64,000 nucleotides of DNA, from NCBI RefSeq assembly GCF_001701025.1, contig NZ_CP016793.1, forward strand, positions 3,100,001 to 3,164,000. Direction: 5' to 3'. Position numbers and translations under genes: made by a program. Origin of the DNA: Lentzea guizhouensis. Its GTDB lineage: Bacteria > Actinomycetota > Actinomycetes > Mycobacteriales > Pseudonocardiaceae. The first letter of the stretch is position 1. Every line of letters begins with the position of its first letter. Under the pieces are notes generated by a model. That model had not been told where the DNA came from, did not search any database, and was given only the letters and a program-made list of their open reading frames with translations. Positions 1 through 6,939 of this stretch are shown in pieces.

Positions 1-1
1 G

Positions 2-550
2 CCGTGCCGCGACTGCCGCGGCACCGGCCGGATCATCGACGACCCGTGCCCCGAGTGCGGTGGCGACGGCGTCAGCACCAGGACCCGCACGCTGACCGTC
101 CGGATCCCACCGGGAGTCGACGACGGCCAGCGGATCCGCCTCGCGGGCCAGGGCGAACCCGGTCGCAACGGCGGGCCGTCGGGCGACCTGTTCGTCCGGG
201 TGCACGTCAACCCGCACAGCGTGTTCGGCCGCCAGGGCAACGACCTGACGCTGACCGCGCCGATGACGTTCTCCGAGCTGGCGCTGGGCACGACGTTGAC
301 CGTGCCGACGCTGGACGGCAAGGTGACTTTGAAGGTTCCCGCCGGCACCGCCTCCGGGCGCGTGCTGCGGGCCCGCGGCAAGGGCATCACCCGCAAGGAC
401 GGCAACCAGGGCGATCTGCTGATCACGCTGGAGGTCGCCGTGCCGAACAACCTGTCCTCCGAGGCTCGCCAGGCCCTGGAGGCCTACGCGGACGTGACCA
501 AGGACCACGACCCGCGAGGTGATCTGAACGCGCTGCTGGAAGGGCGGTGA
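2..550 (+). CDS. dnaJ: DnaJ co-chaperone, C-terminal part (5' end outside window)
   Basis: Only the last 182 residues are present. The frame opens inside the zinc-finger region, with two of the CxxCxGxG repeats visible (CRDCRGTG and CPECGGDG). The C-terminal substrate-binding beta domains follow (VRIPPGVDDGQRIRLAGQGE, then a DLLITLEV strand). DnaJ delivers unfolded clients to DnaK and stimulates its ATPase. The J domain and Gly/Phe region lie upstream of the window. hspR follows after 6 nt, the usual actinobacterial dnaK-grpE-dnaJ-hspR order, so this is the tail of that heat-shock operon. Confidence 0.95.
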   Translation, partial: PCRDCRGTGRIIDDPCPECGGDGVSTRTRTLTVRIPPGVDDGQRIRLAGQGEPGRNGGPSGDLFVRVHVNPHSVFGRQGNDLTLTAPMTFSELALGTTLTVPTLDGKVTLKVPAGTASGRVLRARGKGITRKDGNQGDLLITLEVAVPNNLSSEARQALEAYADVTKDHDPRGDLNALLEGR

Positions 551-556
551 GTTCCG

Positions 557-985
557 GTGAGTTTTCCGTTCCCACCAGGCACTGACGAGGACACCCCGTT
601 CTTCGTCATCTCGGTGGCGGCTCAACTCTCCGGCCTGCACGCGCAGACCCTGCGGTCCTACGACCGGATGGGCCTCGTGTCGCCGGGCCGCACCACCGGC
701 GGCGGCCGCCGGTACTCGATGCGCGACATCGTGCTGCTGCGCGAGGTCCAGCGCCTCTCCCAGGAGGAGGGCGTCAACCTCGCCGGCATCAAGCGGATCA
801 TCGACCTGGAACACCAGGTCGACGCCCTGCGCTCGCGCGTCACCGAGCTGACCCAGGAGCTGGCGCAGGCCTTGGCCGCCGCCGACTCCGCAGCAGCCGC
901 GGTGCACGCCTCCTACCGCCGGGACCTGGTCCCGCTGCGGCACGAGACGGCGCTCGTGGTGTGGAAGCCCAAGCCGCGCAAGTGA
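557..985 (+). CDS. hspR: HspR, MerR-family heat-shock repressor
   Basis: 142 aa. A MerR-type winged helix-turn-helix occupies about residues 17-85 (VAAQLSGLHAQTLRSYDRMG, wing TTGGGRRYS), followed by a coiled coil around LEHQVDALRSRVTELTQELA. HspR binds HAIR inverted repeats and represses dnaK and clpB operons, with DnaK as co-repressor in the characterised systems. The GTG start lies 6 nt after the dnaJ stop. The next frame overlaps its stop by 4 nt. A matching operator lies upstream of clpB in this window (8958-8978), so the regulator-target link can be read directly. Confidence 0.95.
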   Translation: MSFPFPPGTDEDTPFFVISVAAQLSGLHAQTLRSYDRMGLVSPGRTTGGGRRYSMRDIVLLREVQRLSQEEGVNLAGIKRIIDLEHQVDALRSRVTELTQELAQALAAADSAAAAVHASYRRDLVPLRHETALVVWKPKPRK

Positions 986-1488
986 TCGAGCGTCTTTACG
1001 AGGTGTTCGCGCTGCCGCGTCCCGCAGTGGTCGACTTCTGCGACCACTGCGTGGACCCGGCGGACGTCGCACCGTTCACGTCGGTGCCGCTGCGCGAGCT
1101 GACCCCCGACCACGTCGAGAAGTTCTGGCTGCGTTCCGGCACGATCGGGGACGCGGCCTTCGTGCGCTACCTCCTGCCACGGGTGCTGGACCTGATCGCG
1201 GCCGGCGAGCTGGAGGCCGACTTCTTCTGGCTGCGCCTGGCCACCGAGGCACACGCGGGCGGTGACCAGCGGGAACGGGCTGCGGTCGAGGCTTACTTCC
1301 TCGCCACGCCACGCGCGTTGGCGGCGCTCGTCGACGAGGTCACGACCGCGAAGCGGGCCGACCACGACCTGGCGACGTGGCTGCGCGAACCAGACCCGCT
1401 CGCCGTGCTGGAGGACGCCGCGCTGACCGGCTCCGACCCCGACGGCGCCTGCTCCGCCGCCCACCAGGCGCTGGAGTCGTGGCGCTGA
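982..1488 (+). CDS. Hypothetical protein coupled to hspR
   Basis: 168 aa if it starts at the GTG at 982, which overlaps the hspR stop in a GTGA arrangement; an in-frame GTG at 961 is also possible. It is a soluble, mainly helical, acidic protein with no signal peptide or membrane segment, and no domain is recognised. Translational coupling to hspR suggests co-expression with the heat-shock operon; any role there is inference. The next gene is convergent and ends 2 nt away. Confidence 0.7.
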   Translation: MIERLYEVFALPRPAVVDFCDHCVDPADVAPFTSVPLRELTPDHVEKFWLRSGTIGDAAFVRYLLPRVLDLIAAGELEADFFWLRLATEAHAGGDQRERAAVEAYFLATPRALAALVDEVTTAKRADHDLATWLREPDPLAVLEDAALTGSDPDGACSAAHQALESWR

Positions 1489-1489
1489 C

Positions 1490-2386
1490 TCACCGCTCGA
1501 AGTAGAACCCGGCTTCCAGGTCCTCCAGGAGGCCGGGTTCGCGCGTCTCCCAGCCCAGCAGCGCCTTCGTGTGCTCCGCGGACGTGGGTGCGTCGCGCGA
1601 CACCATGAACGCCAACGGCCCGAAGTGCTCCTGCGCCCGTTCGGCCGGGATGCTCTCGACCGGCACGCCCAGCTTCCGCCCGATGACCTCCGCGATCGCC
1701 TTCAGCGGCACCGCCTCCTCGGCGACCGCGTGCAGCACCGCGCCCGCCGGGGCCTGCTCCACCGCGAGCCGGTAGAGCCGGGCCGCGTCCCGCGTGTGCG
1801 TCGCCGACCAGCGGTTCGTGCCGTCGCCGGGGTAGCCGGACACCCCGGTCGCCCGCGCGGTCCTGACCAGGATCGGGATGAACCCGCCCGTGTCGAGCTC
1901 GCTGTGCACGGTGGGCGGCAGCACCACCACCGAACCGCGCACGTCCGCGGCGTCGATGATGGCGTTGCGGGCGGCGCCGCGGTTGTCGGCGCCGGAGACC
2001 CGCTCCTCCTCCGTGGCCGTGCGGCCCAGCCCGGAGTACGACAGCGTGCCGCTGGTGCCCACGAGCGGCTTGCCCGTGCCCGCCAGCTCGTCGAGGAACG
2101 CCCTGACGACCGCGAGGTCGGCATCGGAGGCGGCCGCGTAGTTCCCGGCGAACAGCTCGTCGTGCTTGAACGCCAGGTGGACCACCGCGTCGGCCTCGGC
2201 GGCGCCCTTGCGCAGGCCGTCCAGGTCGTCGAGGTCACCGCGCCGGACCCCGGCGCCCCAGGACTCCAGCCTGGCGGCGGAGGCGTCGGACCGGGCCAGG
2301 CCGACGACCTCGTGCCCGGCTCCCAGCAGTTCGGGGACGAGCGCCGAGCCGACGTGACCGCTGGCGCCCGTGACGAAGATCTTCAT
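1490..2386 (-). CDS. NAD(P)-dependent epimerase/SDR-family oxidoreductase (NmrA-like)
   Basis: 298 aa. An extended SDR Rossmann fold begins at the N-terminus with TGASGHVGSALVPELL (TGxxGxxG). The usual YxxxK catalytic pair is not obvious; the region after LVGTSGTLSYSG instead carries ADNRGAARNAIIDAA. The start is placed at the ATG whose product begins MKIFVTGASG; the frame also runs 24 codons upstream through the operators. It is divergent from a TetR regulator, and two near-identical operators lie between them, so it is probably that regulator's target. Substrate unknown. Confidence 0.85.
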   Translation of the reverse strand: MKIFVTGASGHVGSALVPELLGAGHEVVGLARSDASAARLESWGAGVRRGDLDDLDGLRKGAAEADAVVHLAFKHDELFAGNYAAASDADLAVVRAFLDELAGTGKPLVGTSGTLSYSGLGRTATEEERVSGADNRGAARNAIIDAADVRGSVVVLPPTVHSELDTGGFIPILVRTARATGVSGYPGDGTNRWSATHTRDAARLYRLAVEQAPAGAVLHAVAEEAVPLKAIAEVIGRKLGVPVESIPAERAQEHFGPLAFMVSRDAPTSAEHTKALLGWETREPGLLEDLEAGFYFER

Positions 2387-2403
2387 CGCGCTTCTCCAAC
2401 AAG

Positions 2404-2457
2404 TGATGGGACTTGGTCTCATCAACCGTAGCAGAGTGATGGGACCAAGTCGCATCA
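2404..2457. promoter_or_regulatory. Twin 21-bp operators between the TetR gene and its divergent SDR target
   Basis: Two copies of a 21-bp inverted repeat lie at 2404-2424 and 2437-2457, 33 bp apart centre to centre (about three helical turns). Both have the architecture TGATG, one base, GAC, three bases, GTC, one base, CATCA, with perfect arms; only the central and flanking single bases differ. The right copy ends 15 nt before the preferred regulator start, and the left one lies just upstream of the SDR start. This is the expected layout for autoregulation plus control of the divergent gene. Confidence 0.85.
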
Positions 2458-2472
2458 CTTAGGATGGGCGTC

Positions 2473-3039
2473 ATGGGCCGATGGGAGCCGGACGCGCGGC
2501 AGCGGTTGGTGCGCGCCGCACTCGACCTGTTCAGCGAACAGGGGTACGACAACACCGCGGTCGCGCAGATCGCCGAGCGCGCCGGCCTCACCAAGAGCAC
2601 GTTCTTCCGGCACTACCGGGACAAGCGCGAGGTGCTGTTCGGCGGTCAGGACGAGCTGGCCGAGGTGCTCACCGGTGGCATCGCCGGTGCGCCGGAGCAG
2701 GCGGAACCGATGGCCGCGGTGGAGGCCGCGCTGGTCGCGGTCGGCGGGTGGTTCACCGAGGAGCAGCGCGAGTACGGGTCGCAGCGGCAGGCGGTGATCG
2801 GGTCCAACCTCGAGCTGCGCGAGCGGGCGGCGTTGAAGATGGCCGGGTTCGCCGTGGCGATGAAGGACGCGTTGCACCGGCGTGGCGTGCCCGAGCTGGC
2901 GGCGGTGGTCGCCGCCGAGCTCGGCGTGCTGGCGTTCGAACGGGCGTACGGCACCTGGCTGGAGACCGCCGGGGACTGGTCCGAGGTCGCCCGGCGGTCG
3001 GTCGCCGAGGTGCGGGCCGCGGCTGCCGAGCTCGGCTAG
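2473..3039 (+). CDS. TetR-family transcriptional regulator
   Basis: 188 aa. The N-terminal helix-turn-helix is typical of TetR proteins (RAALDLFSEQGYDNTAVAQI, then ERAGLTKSTFFRHYRDKREV), followed by an all-helical ligand/dimer domain. The ATG at 2473 is preferred because an AGGA motif sits about 9 nt upstream; an in-frame ATG at 2464 would add MGV. It is divergent from the SDR gene with two operators between. It probably represses itself and the SDR; the ligand is unknown. Confidence 0.9.
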   Translation: MGRWEPDARQRLVRAALDLFSEQGYDNTAVAQIAERAGLTKSTFFRHYRDKREVLFGGQDELAEVLTGGIAGAPEQAEPMAAVEAALVAVGGWFTEEQREYGSQRQAVIGSNLELRERAALKMAGFAVAMKDALHRRGVPELAAVVAAELGVLAFERAYGTWLETAGDWSEVARRSVAEVRAAAAELG

Positions 3040-3083
3040 CGGCCCAGGTCAGCCCAGGTCAGCCCAGTCCAGGTCAGCCCGGT
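3040..3083 (+). repeat. Short tandem repeat after the TetR gene
   Basis: The 44-nt gap carries three nearly tandem copies of CCAGGTCAG (unit 10-13 nt). It has no start codon with a ribosome site and no clear hairpin. It may be a slippage product; nothing functional can be read. Confidence 0.5.
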
Positions 3084-3704
3084 TCAGCTCTTCTCAGCCT
3101 CCGCGCGGTCCGCCTTCGCGCCGAAGAAGTCGCCGCCCTTGCGCTTCACGTCATCCGTGCCCCAGTCGCGCACGCGGTCCACCGGGACCATCCGGGGGAT
3201 GTGCTTGCGGCAGTGGACGTACGCCTCCTGCACCTGCACGACGACCCAGCGCTCGACCTTGCGGTCGTCGGTGGGGAACTCCTCGCGCGCGATGCGGGCC
3301 CTGCCGTTGACGTGCAGGCCGATCAGGTCGTCGGTGAAGTCCACCATGAGCATGCCGACGTGCGGGTTCTCCATGATGTTGCCGAGCGAGGCCATCACGC
3401 CGTTGCCGCGGTACTCGGGGTACGCGATCGTCCGTGAGTCGATCACCTGGATGAACCCGGCCGGTCCTGCTCGCAGGGTCGAGTCGCACTCGCCGTCGGC
3501 GTCGGCCGTCGAGATGAACGCCATCTCCATCCGGCCGACGAACTCGGCCATCGCGGGGTTGAGGTGGTCCAGCACCTGGTCCGAGTAGAAGCGTGTGGCG
3601 CGATCGGTGGTCTCCAGGGCACATTGGAGGAAGTGCTCACCGCGTGAGCCGGGGCGCTCGACACGGTCGGACGAGGTGGTTGTGGTCAAGTCAGGCAGGG
3701 ACAC
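3084..3704 (-). CDS. Pyridoxamine 5'-phosphate oxidase-family (FMN-binding split-barrel) protein
   Basis: About 206 aa from the GTG at 3704 (product begins VSLPDLTTTT); GTG 3761 would add 19 residues. The core shows the PNPOx-like split barrel: MEMAFISTADADGECDSTLR, then SRTIAYPEYRGNGVMASLGN, and MLMVDFTDDLIGLHVNGRAR. Such proteins bind FMN or F420 and often act as small-molecule oxidoreductases; a true PdxH role is not implied. It is divergent from a flavohaemoglobin, which suggests a shared redox or nitrosative-stress role (inference). Start uncertain. Confidence 0.8.
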   Translation of the reverse strand: MSLPDLTTTTSSDRVERPGSRGEHFLQCALETTDRATRFYSDQVLDHLNPAMAEFVGRMEMAFISTADADGECDSTLRAGPAGFIQVIDSRTIAYPEYRGNGVMASLGNIMENPHVGMLMVDFTDDLIGLHVNGRARIAREEFPTDDRKVERWVVVQVQEAYVHCRKHIPRMVPVDRVRDWGTDDVKRKGGDFFGAKADRAEAEKS

Positions 3705-3938
3705 GCGCCACACCGTTCCACGCAAGCACGCAACGCGGTACAGAAGGTTCCTCATATTCACACTGTTGCGGTAACAAGTAGTTGCGTACCGTAATCATGC
3801 TTCGCTCGAAGGTGGCATCAAGGAGTCAAAGAGCCCGATCAGGGGTTAGTGTCCACCCTGTCGGGGGACGGATGCTTGACGAGGACGACAGCGCCTTGCC
3901 GGCGCCAGGATGAAGAACGTGGAGACTGCGCGCGGACC

Positions 3939-5114
3939 ATGACTGCGAACGCTGTGCTGAGCCCCATCCCTACCCCGCCACACCGAGAACCCCCGCCTGG
4001 CGTCACCGCGATGGTGCGGATGATCCGGGAGAGCTTCGCGGTGGTGGAACCGCATTCCGAAGAGGTGGCCAAGTTCTTCTACGGGATGCTCTTCTCGCTC
4101 TCGCCTGCCACACGCGAGATGTTCCCCGCGAACATGGAGGTGCAGCGCAGCCGTCTGCTGCGCGCCCTCGTGCACGTGGTGCAGATGGTCGACCGCCCGG
4201 ACGACCTGATCCCGTTCCTCCGCCAGCTGGGGCGTGACCACCGCAAGTTCGGTGTCATCAACGTCCACTACGAGGCGGTCGGCACGGCCCTGCTCTCCGC
4301 GGTGAAGAAGTTCGCCGGTGCCGCCTGGACGCCGAAGGTCGAGATGGCCTGGGCCGAGGCGTACACGCTGATGGCCCGCGCGATGCAGGAGGCGGCCGAC
4401 GCCGACAACGGCCCCGCGTACTGGCATGCGACGGTGCTGGACCACCAGCGCGTGTCGTGGGACCTGGCCGTCGTGCGGCTGCAGCCGGACCACCCGGTCA
4501 ACTACCGCGCCGGGCAGTACGTGTCCGTCGAGACGCCGCAGCGCAAGCGGCTCTGGCGCTACTACTCGCCGGCGAACGCGCCGCGCGAGGACGGCGTCAT
4601 CGAGTTCCACATCCGGTCCGTGGACGGCGGCTGGGTGTCGCGCTCGGTGGTCGGTCACACGCAGGCGGGCGACACGTGGCGGATCGGACCGCCCATGGGA
4701 CGTCTGTCGGTCGACCGCACGGCCGGGCAGGACATCCTGATGGTGGCCGGCGGCACGGGTGTCGCGCCGATGCACGCGATCATCGACGAGATGGCGCAGT
4801 GGGGCGACAACCCGCGCGTGCACCTGTTCTACGGCGGCCGCACCCGTGAGGACCTCTACGACCTGGACAACCTGCAGCGCATCGCGACCACGAACCCGTG
4901 GCTCACGGTCGTGCCGGTGCTGGAGTCGGACCCCGGCGTCCGCGGTGTCGAGCAGGGCACCCTGGCCGACGTGGTCACCCGGTACGGCGCGTGGGAGGAC
5001 CGGGACGTCCTGGTCTGCGGCAGCCCGGCCATGATCAGGTCGACGGTGTCCCGCATGCTGGTCGCGGGAACTCCGCTCGACCGGATCAAGTACGACCCGT
5101 TCACGCTGGACTAA
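3939..5114 (+). CDS. Flavohaemoglobin-type protein (globin + FAD/NAD reductase)
   Basis: 391 aa from the ATG at 3939. A globin domain occupies about residues 20-155, with the probable proximal haem ligand His101 in GRDHRKFG. A ferredoxin-reductase FAD domain follows (YRAGQYVSVETP, RYYSPANAP) and an NAD-binding domain (MVAGGTGVAPMHAI, VLVCGSPAM). Classical flavohaemoglobins oxidise NO to nitrate. The RYYSPANAP and NAD-site sequences look more like the mycobacterial type II group (Rv0385), whose activity may differ, possibly D-lactate-linked. It is divergent from a PNPOx-like gene. The frame extends upstream to 3849 without a convincing ribosome site. Confidence 0.9.
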   Translation: MTANAVLSPIPTPPHREPPPGVTAMVRMIRESFAVVEPHSEEVAKFFYGMLFSLSPATREMFPANMEVQRSRLLRALVHVVQMVDRPDDLIPFLRQLGRDHRKFGVINVHYEAVGTALLSAVKKFAGAAWTPKVEMAWAEAYTLMARAMQEAADADNGPAYWHATVLDHQRVSWDLAVVRLQPDHPVNYRAGQYVSVETPQRKRLWRYYSPANAPREDGVIEFHIRSVDGGWVSRSVVGHTQAGDTWRIGPPMGRLSVDRTAGQDILMVAGGTGVAPMHAIIDEMAQWGDNPRVHLFYGGRTREDLYDLDNLQRIATTNPWLTVVPVLESDPGVRGVEQGTLADVVTRYGAWEDRDVLVCGSPAMIRSTVSRMLVAGTPLDRIKYDPFTLD

Positions 5115-5115
5115 G

Positions 5116-5200
5116 CTCGGCACGTCTCAAGCGACTGGCGTGCCGAGGGTGGAACCGACCACCGGGAAGCGACGGCCGAGCGCACCGAACGCCTGGGTGC
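5116..5200 (+). promoter_or_regulatory. ZTP (pfl) riboswitch aptamer upstream of glyA
   Basis: All consensus parts of the ZTP aptamer are present in order. P1 pairs 5116-5121 and 5123-5126 with 5171-5180, with a bulged A. GACTGGCG follows. P2 is GGTGG (5148-5152) with CCACC (5159-5163), then GGGAAGC. P3 is GCACC (5182-5186) with GGTGC (5196-5200) enclosing CGCCTG. The pseudoknot is GGCG (5137-5140) with CGCC (5190-5193). ZTP/ZMP signals 10-formyl-THF shortage and switches on folate one-carbon genes; glyA is a known target class. The glyA ribosome site (GGAG, 5208-5211) follows within 10 nt, so translational control is likely. Confidence 0.94.
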
Positions 5201-5218
5201 CCGGCGTGGAGTAGCGCC

Positions 5219-6436
5219 GTGCTCTCTGACGTCGATCCCGAGATCGCCGCACTGATCCAGGCCGAGTCCGCCCGCCAGTCCAGCAAGCTGCGCATGATCG
5301 CGTCGGAGAACGACGTGTCAGCCGCCGTGCTTGAGGCAACAGGCTCGGTGCTGACCAACAAGTACTCCGAGGGGTACCCCGGCAAGCGGTACTACGAGGG
5401 CCAGCAGGTCGTCGACCAGGTCGAACAGCTGGCGGTCGACCGTGCCCGCGCCCTGTTCGGCGTGGACCACGCCAACGTCCAGCCGCTGTCCGGCGCGCCC
5501 GCGAACCTCGCGGTCTACCTGGCGTTCCTCTCGCCGGGTGACACGGTGATGGGCATGTCGCTGCCGATGGGCGGCCACCTGACCCACGGCTGGAACGTGT
5601 CGGCGACCGGCAAGTGGTTCAACGCCGTGCAGTACGACGTCCGCAAGGACACCGGCGTCGTCGACCTGGACGAGGTCCGCTCCCTCGCACTGGCCGAGCG
5701 CCCTCGCGTGATCTTCTGCGGCGGCACCGCCATCCCGCGCACGATCGACTTCCCGGCGTTCGCCTCGATCGCCGCCGAGGTCGACGCCGTCCTGGTCGCC
5801 GACATCGCCCACATCGCGGGCCTGGTCGCGGGCGGCGCCCACCCGTCCCCGGTCGGCCACGCCCCGGTCATCACCACGACCACGCACAAGACCCTGCGCG
5901 GCCCGCGCGGCGCGATGATCCTCACCGACGCCGAGCACGCCCGCGCGATCGACCGGGCCGTGTTCCCCGGCCTGCAGGGCGGCCCGCACAACCACACGAC
6001 CGCCGCGATCGCCGTGGCGCTGCACGAGGCCATGCAGCCCGCGTTCCGCTCGTACGCGCACGCGATCGTGGCCAACGCTCAAGCGCTCGCGGCTGCTTTG
6101 CTGGAGCGCGGCTTCGACCTGGTCTCCGGCGGCACCGACAACCACCTGATCCTCATCGACCTGACGTCGAAGGGCATCGGCGGCAAGCCGGCCGCACGGG
6201 CGCTGGACCAGGCGGGCATCGAGCTCAACTACAACGCCGTGCCGTACGACACCCGCAAACCGTTCGACCCGTCCGGCATCCGGCTGGGCACGCCCGCCAT
6301 CACCACCCGCGGCCTGCGCCCCGAGCAGATGCCGCAGGTCGCCGAGTGGATCGACCGCGCAATCGCCGCCGCGGACAACGGCCCGGCGCTGGACCGCATC
6401 GCGGCCGAGGTGCGGGAACTGCTCGCTGCGCTGTAG
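5219..6436 (+). CDS. glyA: Serine hydroxymethyltransferase
   Basis: 405 aa, the normal SHMT length. It is a PLP enzyme that converts serine plus THF to glycine plus 5,10-methylene-THF. The core includes MIASENDVSAAVLEATGS, TNKYSEGYPGKRYYEGQQ, the VADIAHIAGLVAGG region and the TTTTHKTLRGPRG motif, where Lys224 should hold PLP. The start is the GTG at 5219, with GGAG 8 nt upstream, directly behind the ZTP riboswitch. A 9-bp stem hairpin follows the stop. Confidence 0.95.
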   Translation: MLSDVDPEIAALIQAESARQSSKLRMIASENDVSAAVLEATGSVLTNKYSEGYPGKRYYEGQQVVDQVEQLAVDRARALFGVDHANVQPLSGAPANLAVYLAFLSPGDTVMGMSLPMGGHLTHGWNVSATGKWFNAVQYDVRKDTGVVDLDEVRSLALAERPRVIFCGGTAIPRTIDFPAFASIAAEVDAVLVADIAHIAGLVAGGAHPSPVGHAPVITTTTHKTLRGPRGAMILTDAEHARAIDRAVFPGLQGGPHNHTTAAIAVALHEAMQPAFRSYAHAIVANAQALAAALLERGFDLVSGGTDNHLILIDLTSKGIGGKPAARALDQAGIELNYNAVPYDTRKPFDPSGIRLGTPAITTRGLRPEQMPQVAEWIDRAIAAADNGPALDRIAAEVRELLAAL

Positions 6437-6450
6437 GCGGTGGACCGGGG

Positions 6451-6478
6451 CTCGGCAGGTCGGAGGAGGCCTGCCGAG
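6451..6478 (+). terminator. Hairpin terminator after glyA
   Basis: A perfect 9-bp stem, CTCGGCAGG (6451-6459) and CCTGCCGAG (6470-6478), encloses a 10-nt loop 14 nt after the glyA stop. There is no U-tract, which is common for actinobacterial terminators. Confidence 0.6.
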
Positions 6479-6875
6479 TCCCGGCCGCCAGCGCGCTCGC
6501 CGGGTGGACCTGCAAGGACGCGCGTCGCCGCGACCTGACGGAGATCGCAGCCATAGCCCAGCCGAGCCAGCCCAGCTGCGCAGAGCCAGCCGGCCGGGCC
6601 GAGCGCGCCGGGCCGAGCCCAGCCGGGACGGAGCCGGGCCGCACCGCCGAGCCAGCCGAGCCCGAGCCGAGCCGCCGGGCCGCACCGGCCTGGCCGCCGA
6701 CCCAGCCACCCCACTCAGCCGCGCCTCGGCCCGCCACACCCGAACCAGCCGCGCCCAGCCCTCCCCCATGAGCAGCTTCCCGCCCCTCTCACGACCGGAG
6801 CGCGTCCAGCCGTTCGCGTCCGCCGCTCCACCCGCCGCGAACACCGTGGAACGTGACCCACGAGTCACCCGAGAA
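6479..6875. repeat. Gene-free region with low-complexity CCGAGCC/GCCGGGCC tract
   Basis: Nothing resembling a real gene is seen between glyA and the MFS gene. About 6550-6690 is a degenerate array of 5-8 nt units such as CCGAGCC, CAGCC and GCCGGGCC. It stays open in several frames only because it lacks AT-rich stop triplets, and the conceptual products are Arg/Pro/Ala-rich. It may be slippage-expanded spacer DNA. Confidence 0.6.
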
Positions 6876-6926
6876 AGTTGTTCTAGCTAACTATCTCCGG
6901 ATATAGTTGTATGGCATCAACTAACT
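6876..6926. promoter_or_regulatory. Operator array upstream of the MFS exporter
   Basis: AGTT/AACT half-sites recur in this AT-richer stretch: AGTTG at 6876, AACTAT at 6889, ATAGTT at 6903, AGTTG at 6905 and CAACT at 6918, followed by AACTA. They form overlapping inverted repeats, AACTAT-N8-ATAGTT (6889-6908) and AGTTG-N8-CAACT (6905-6922). This resembles the target of a MarR- or TetR-type drug-efflux repressor. No regulator is encoded next to it. Confidence 0.65.
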
Positions 6927-6939
6927 ACCGGAGGTGTGC

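Noticed and set aside
2461..2472. ATG 2464 as the TetR start
   Set aside because: It would place the start 7 nt after the operator with no ribosome site; ATG 2473 has AGGA at a proper distance.
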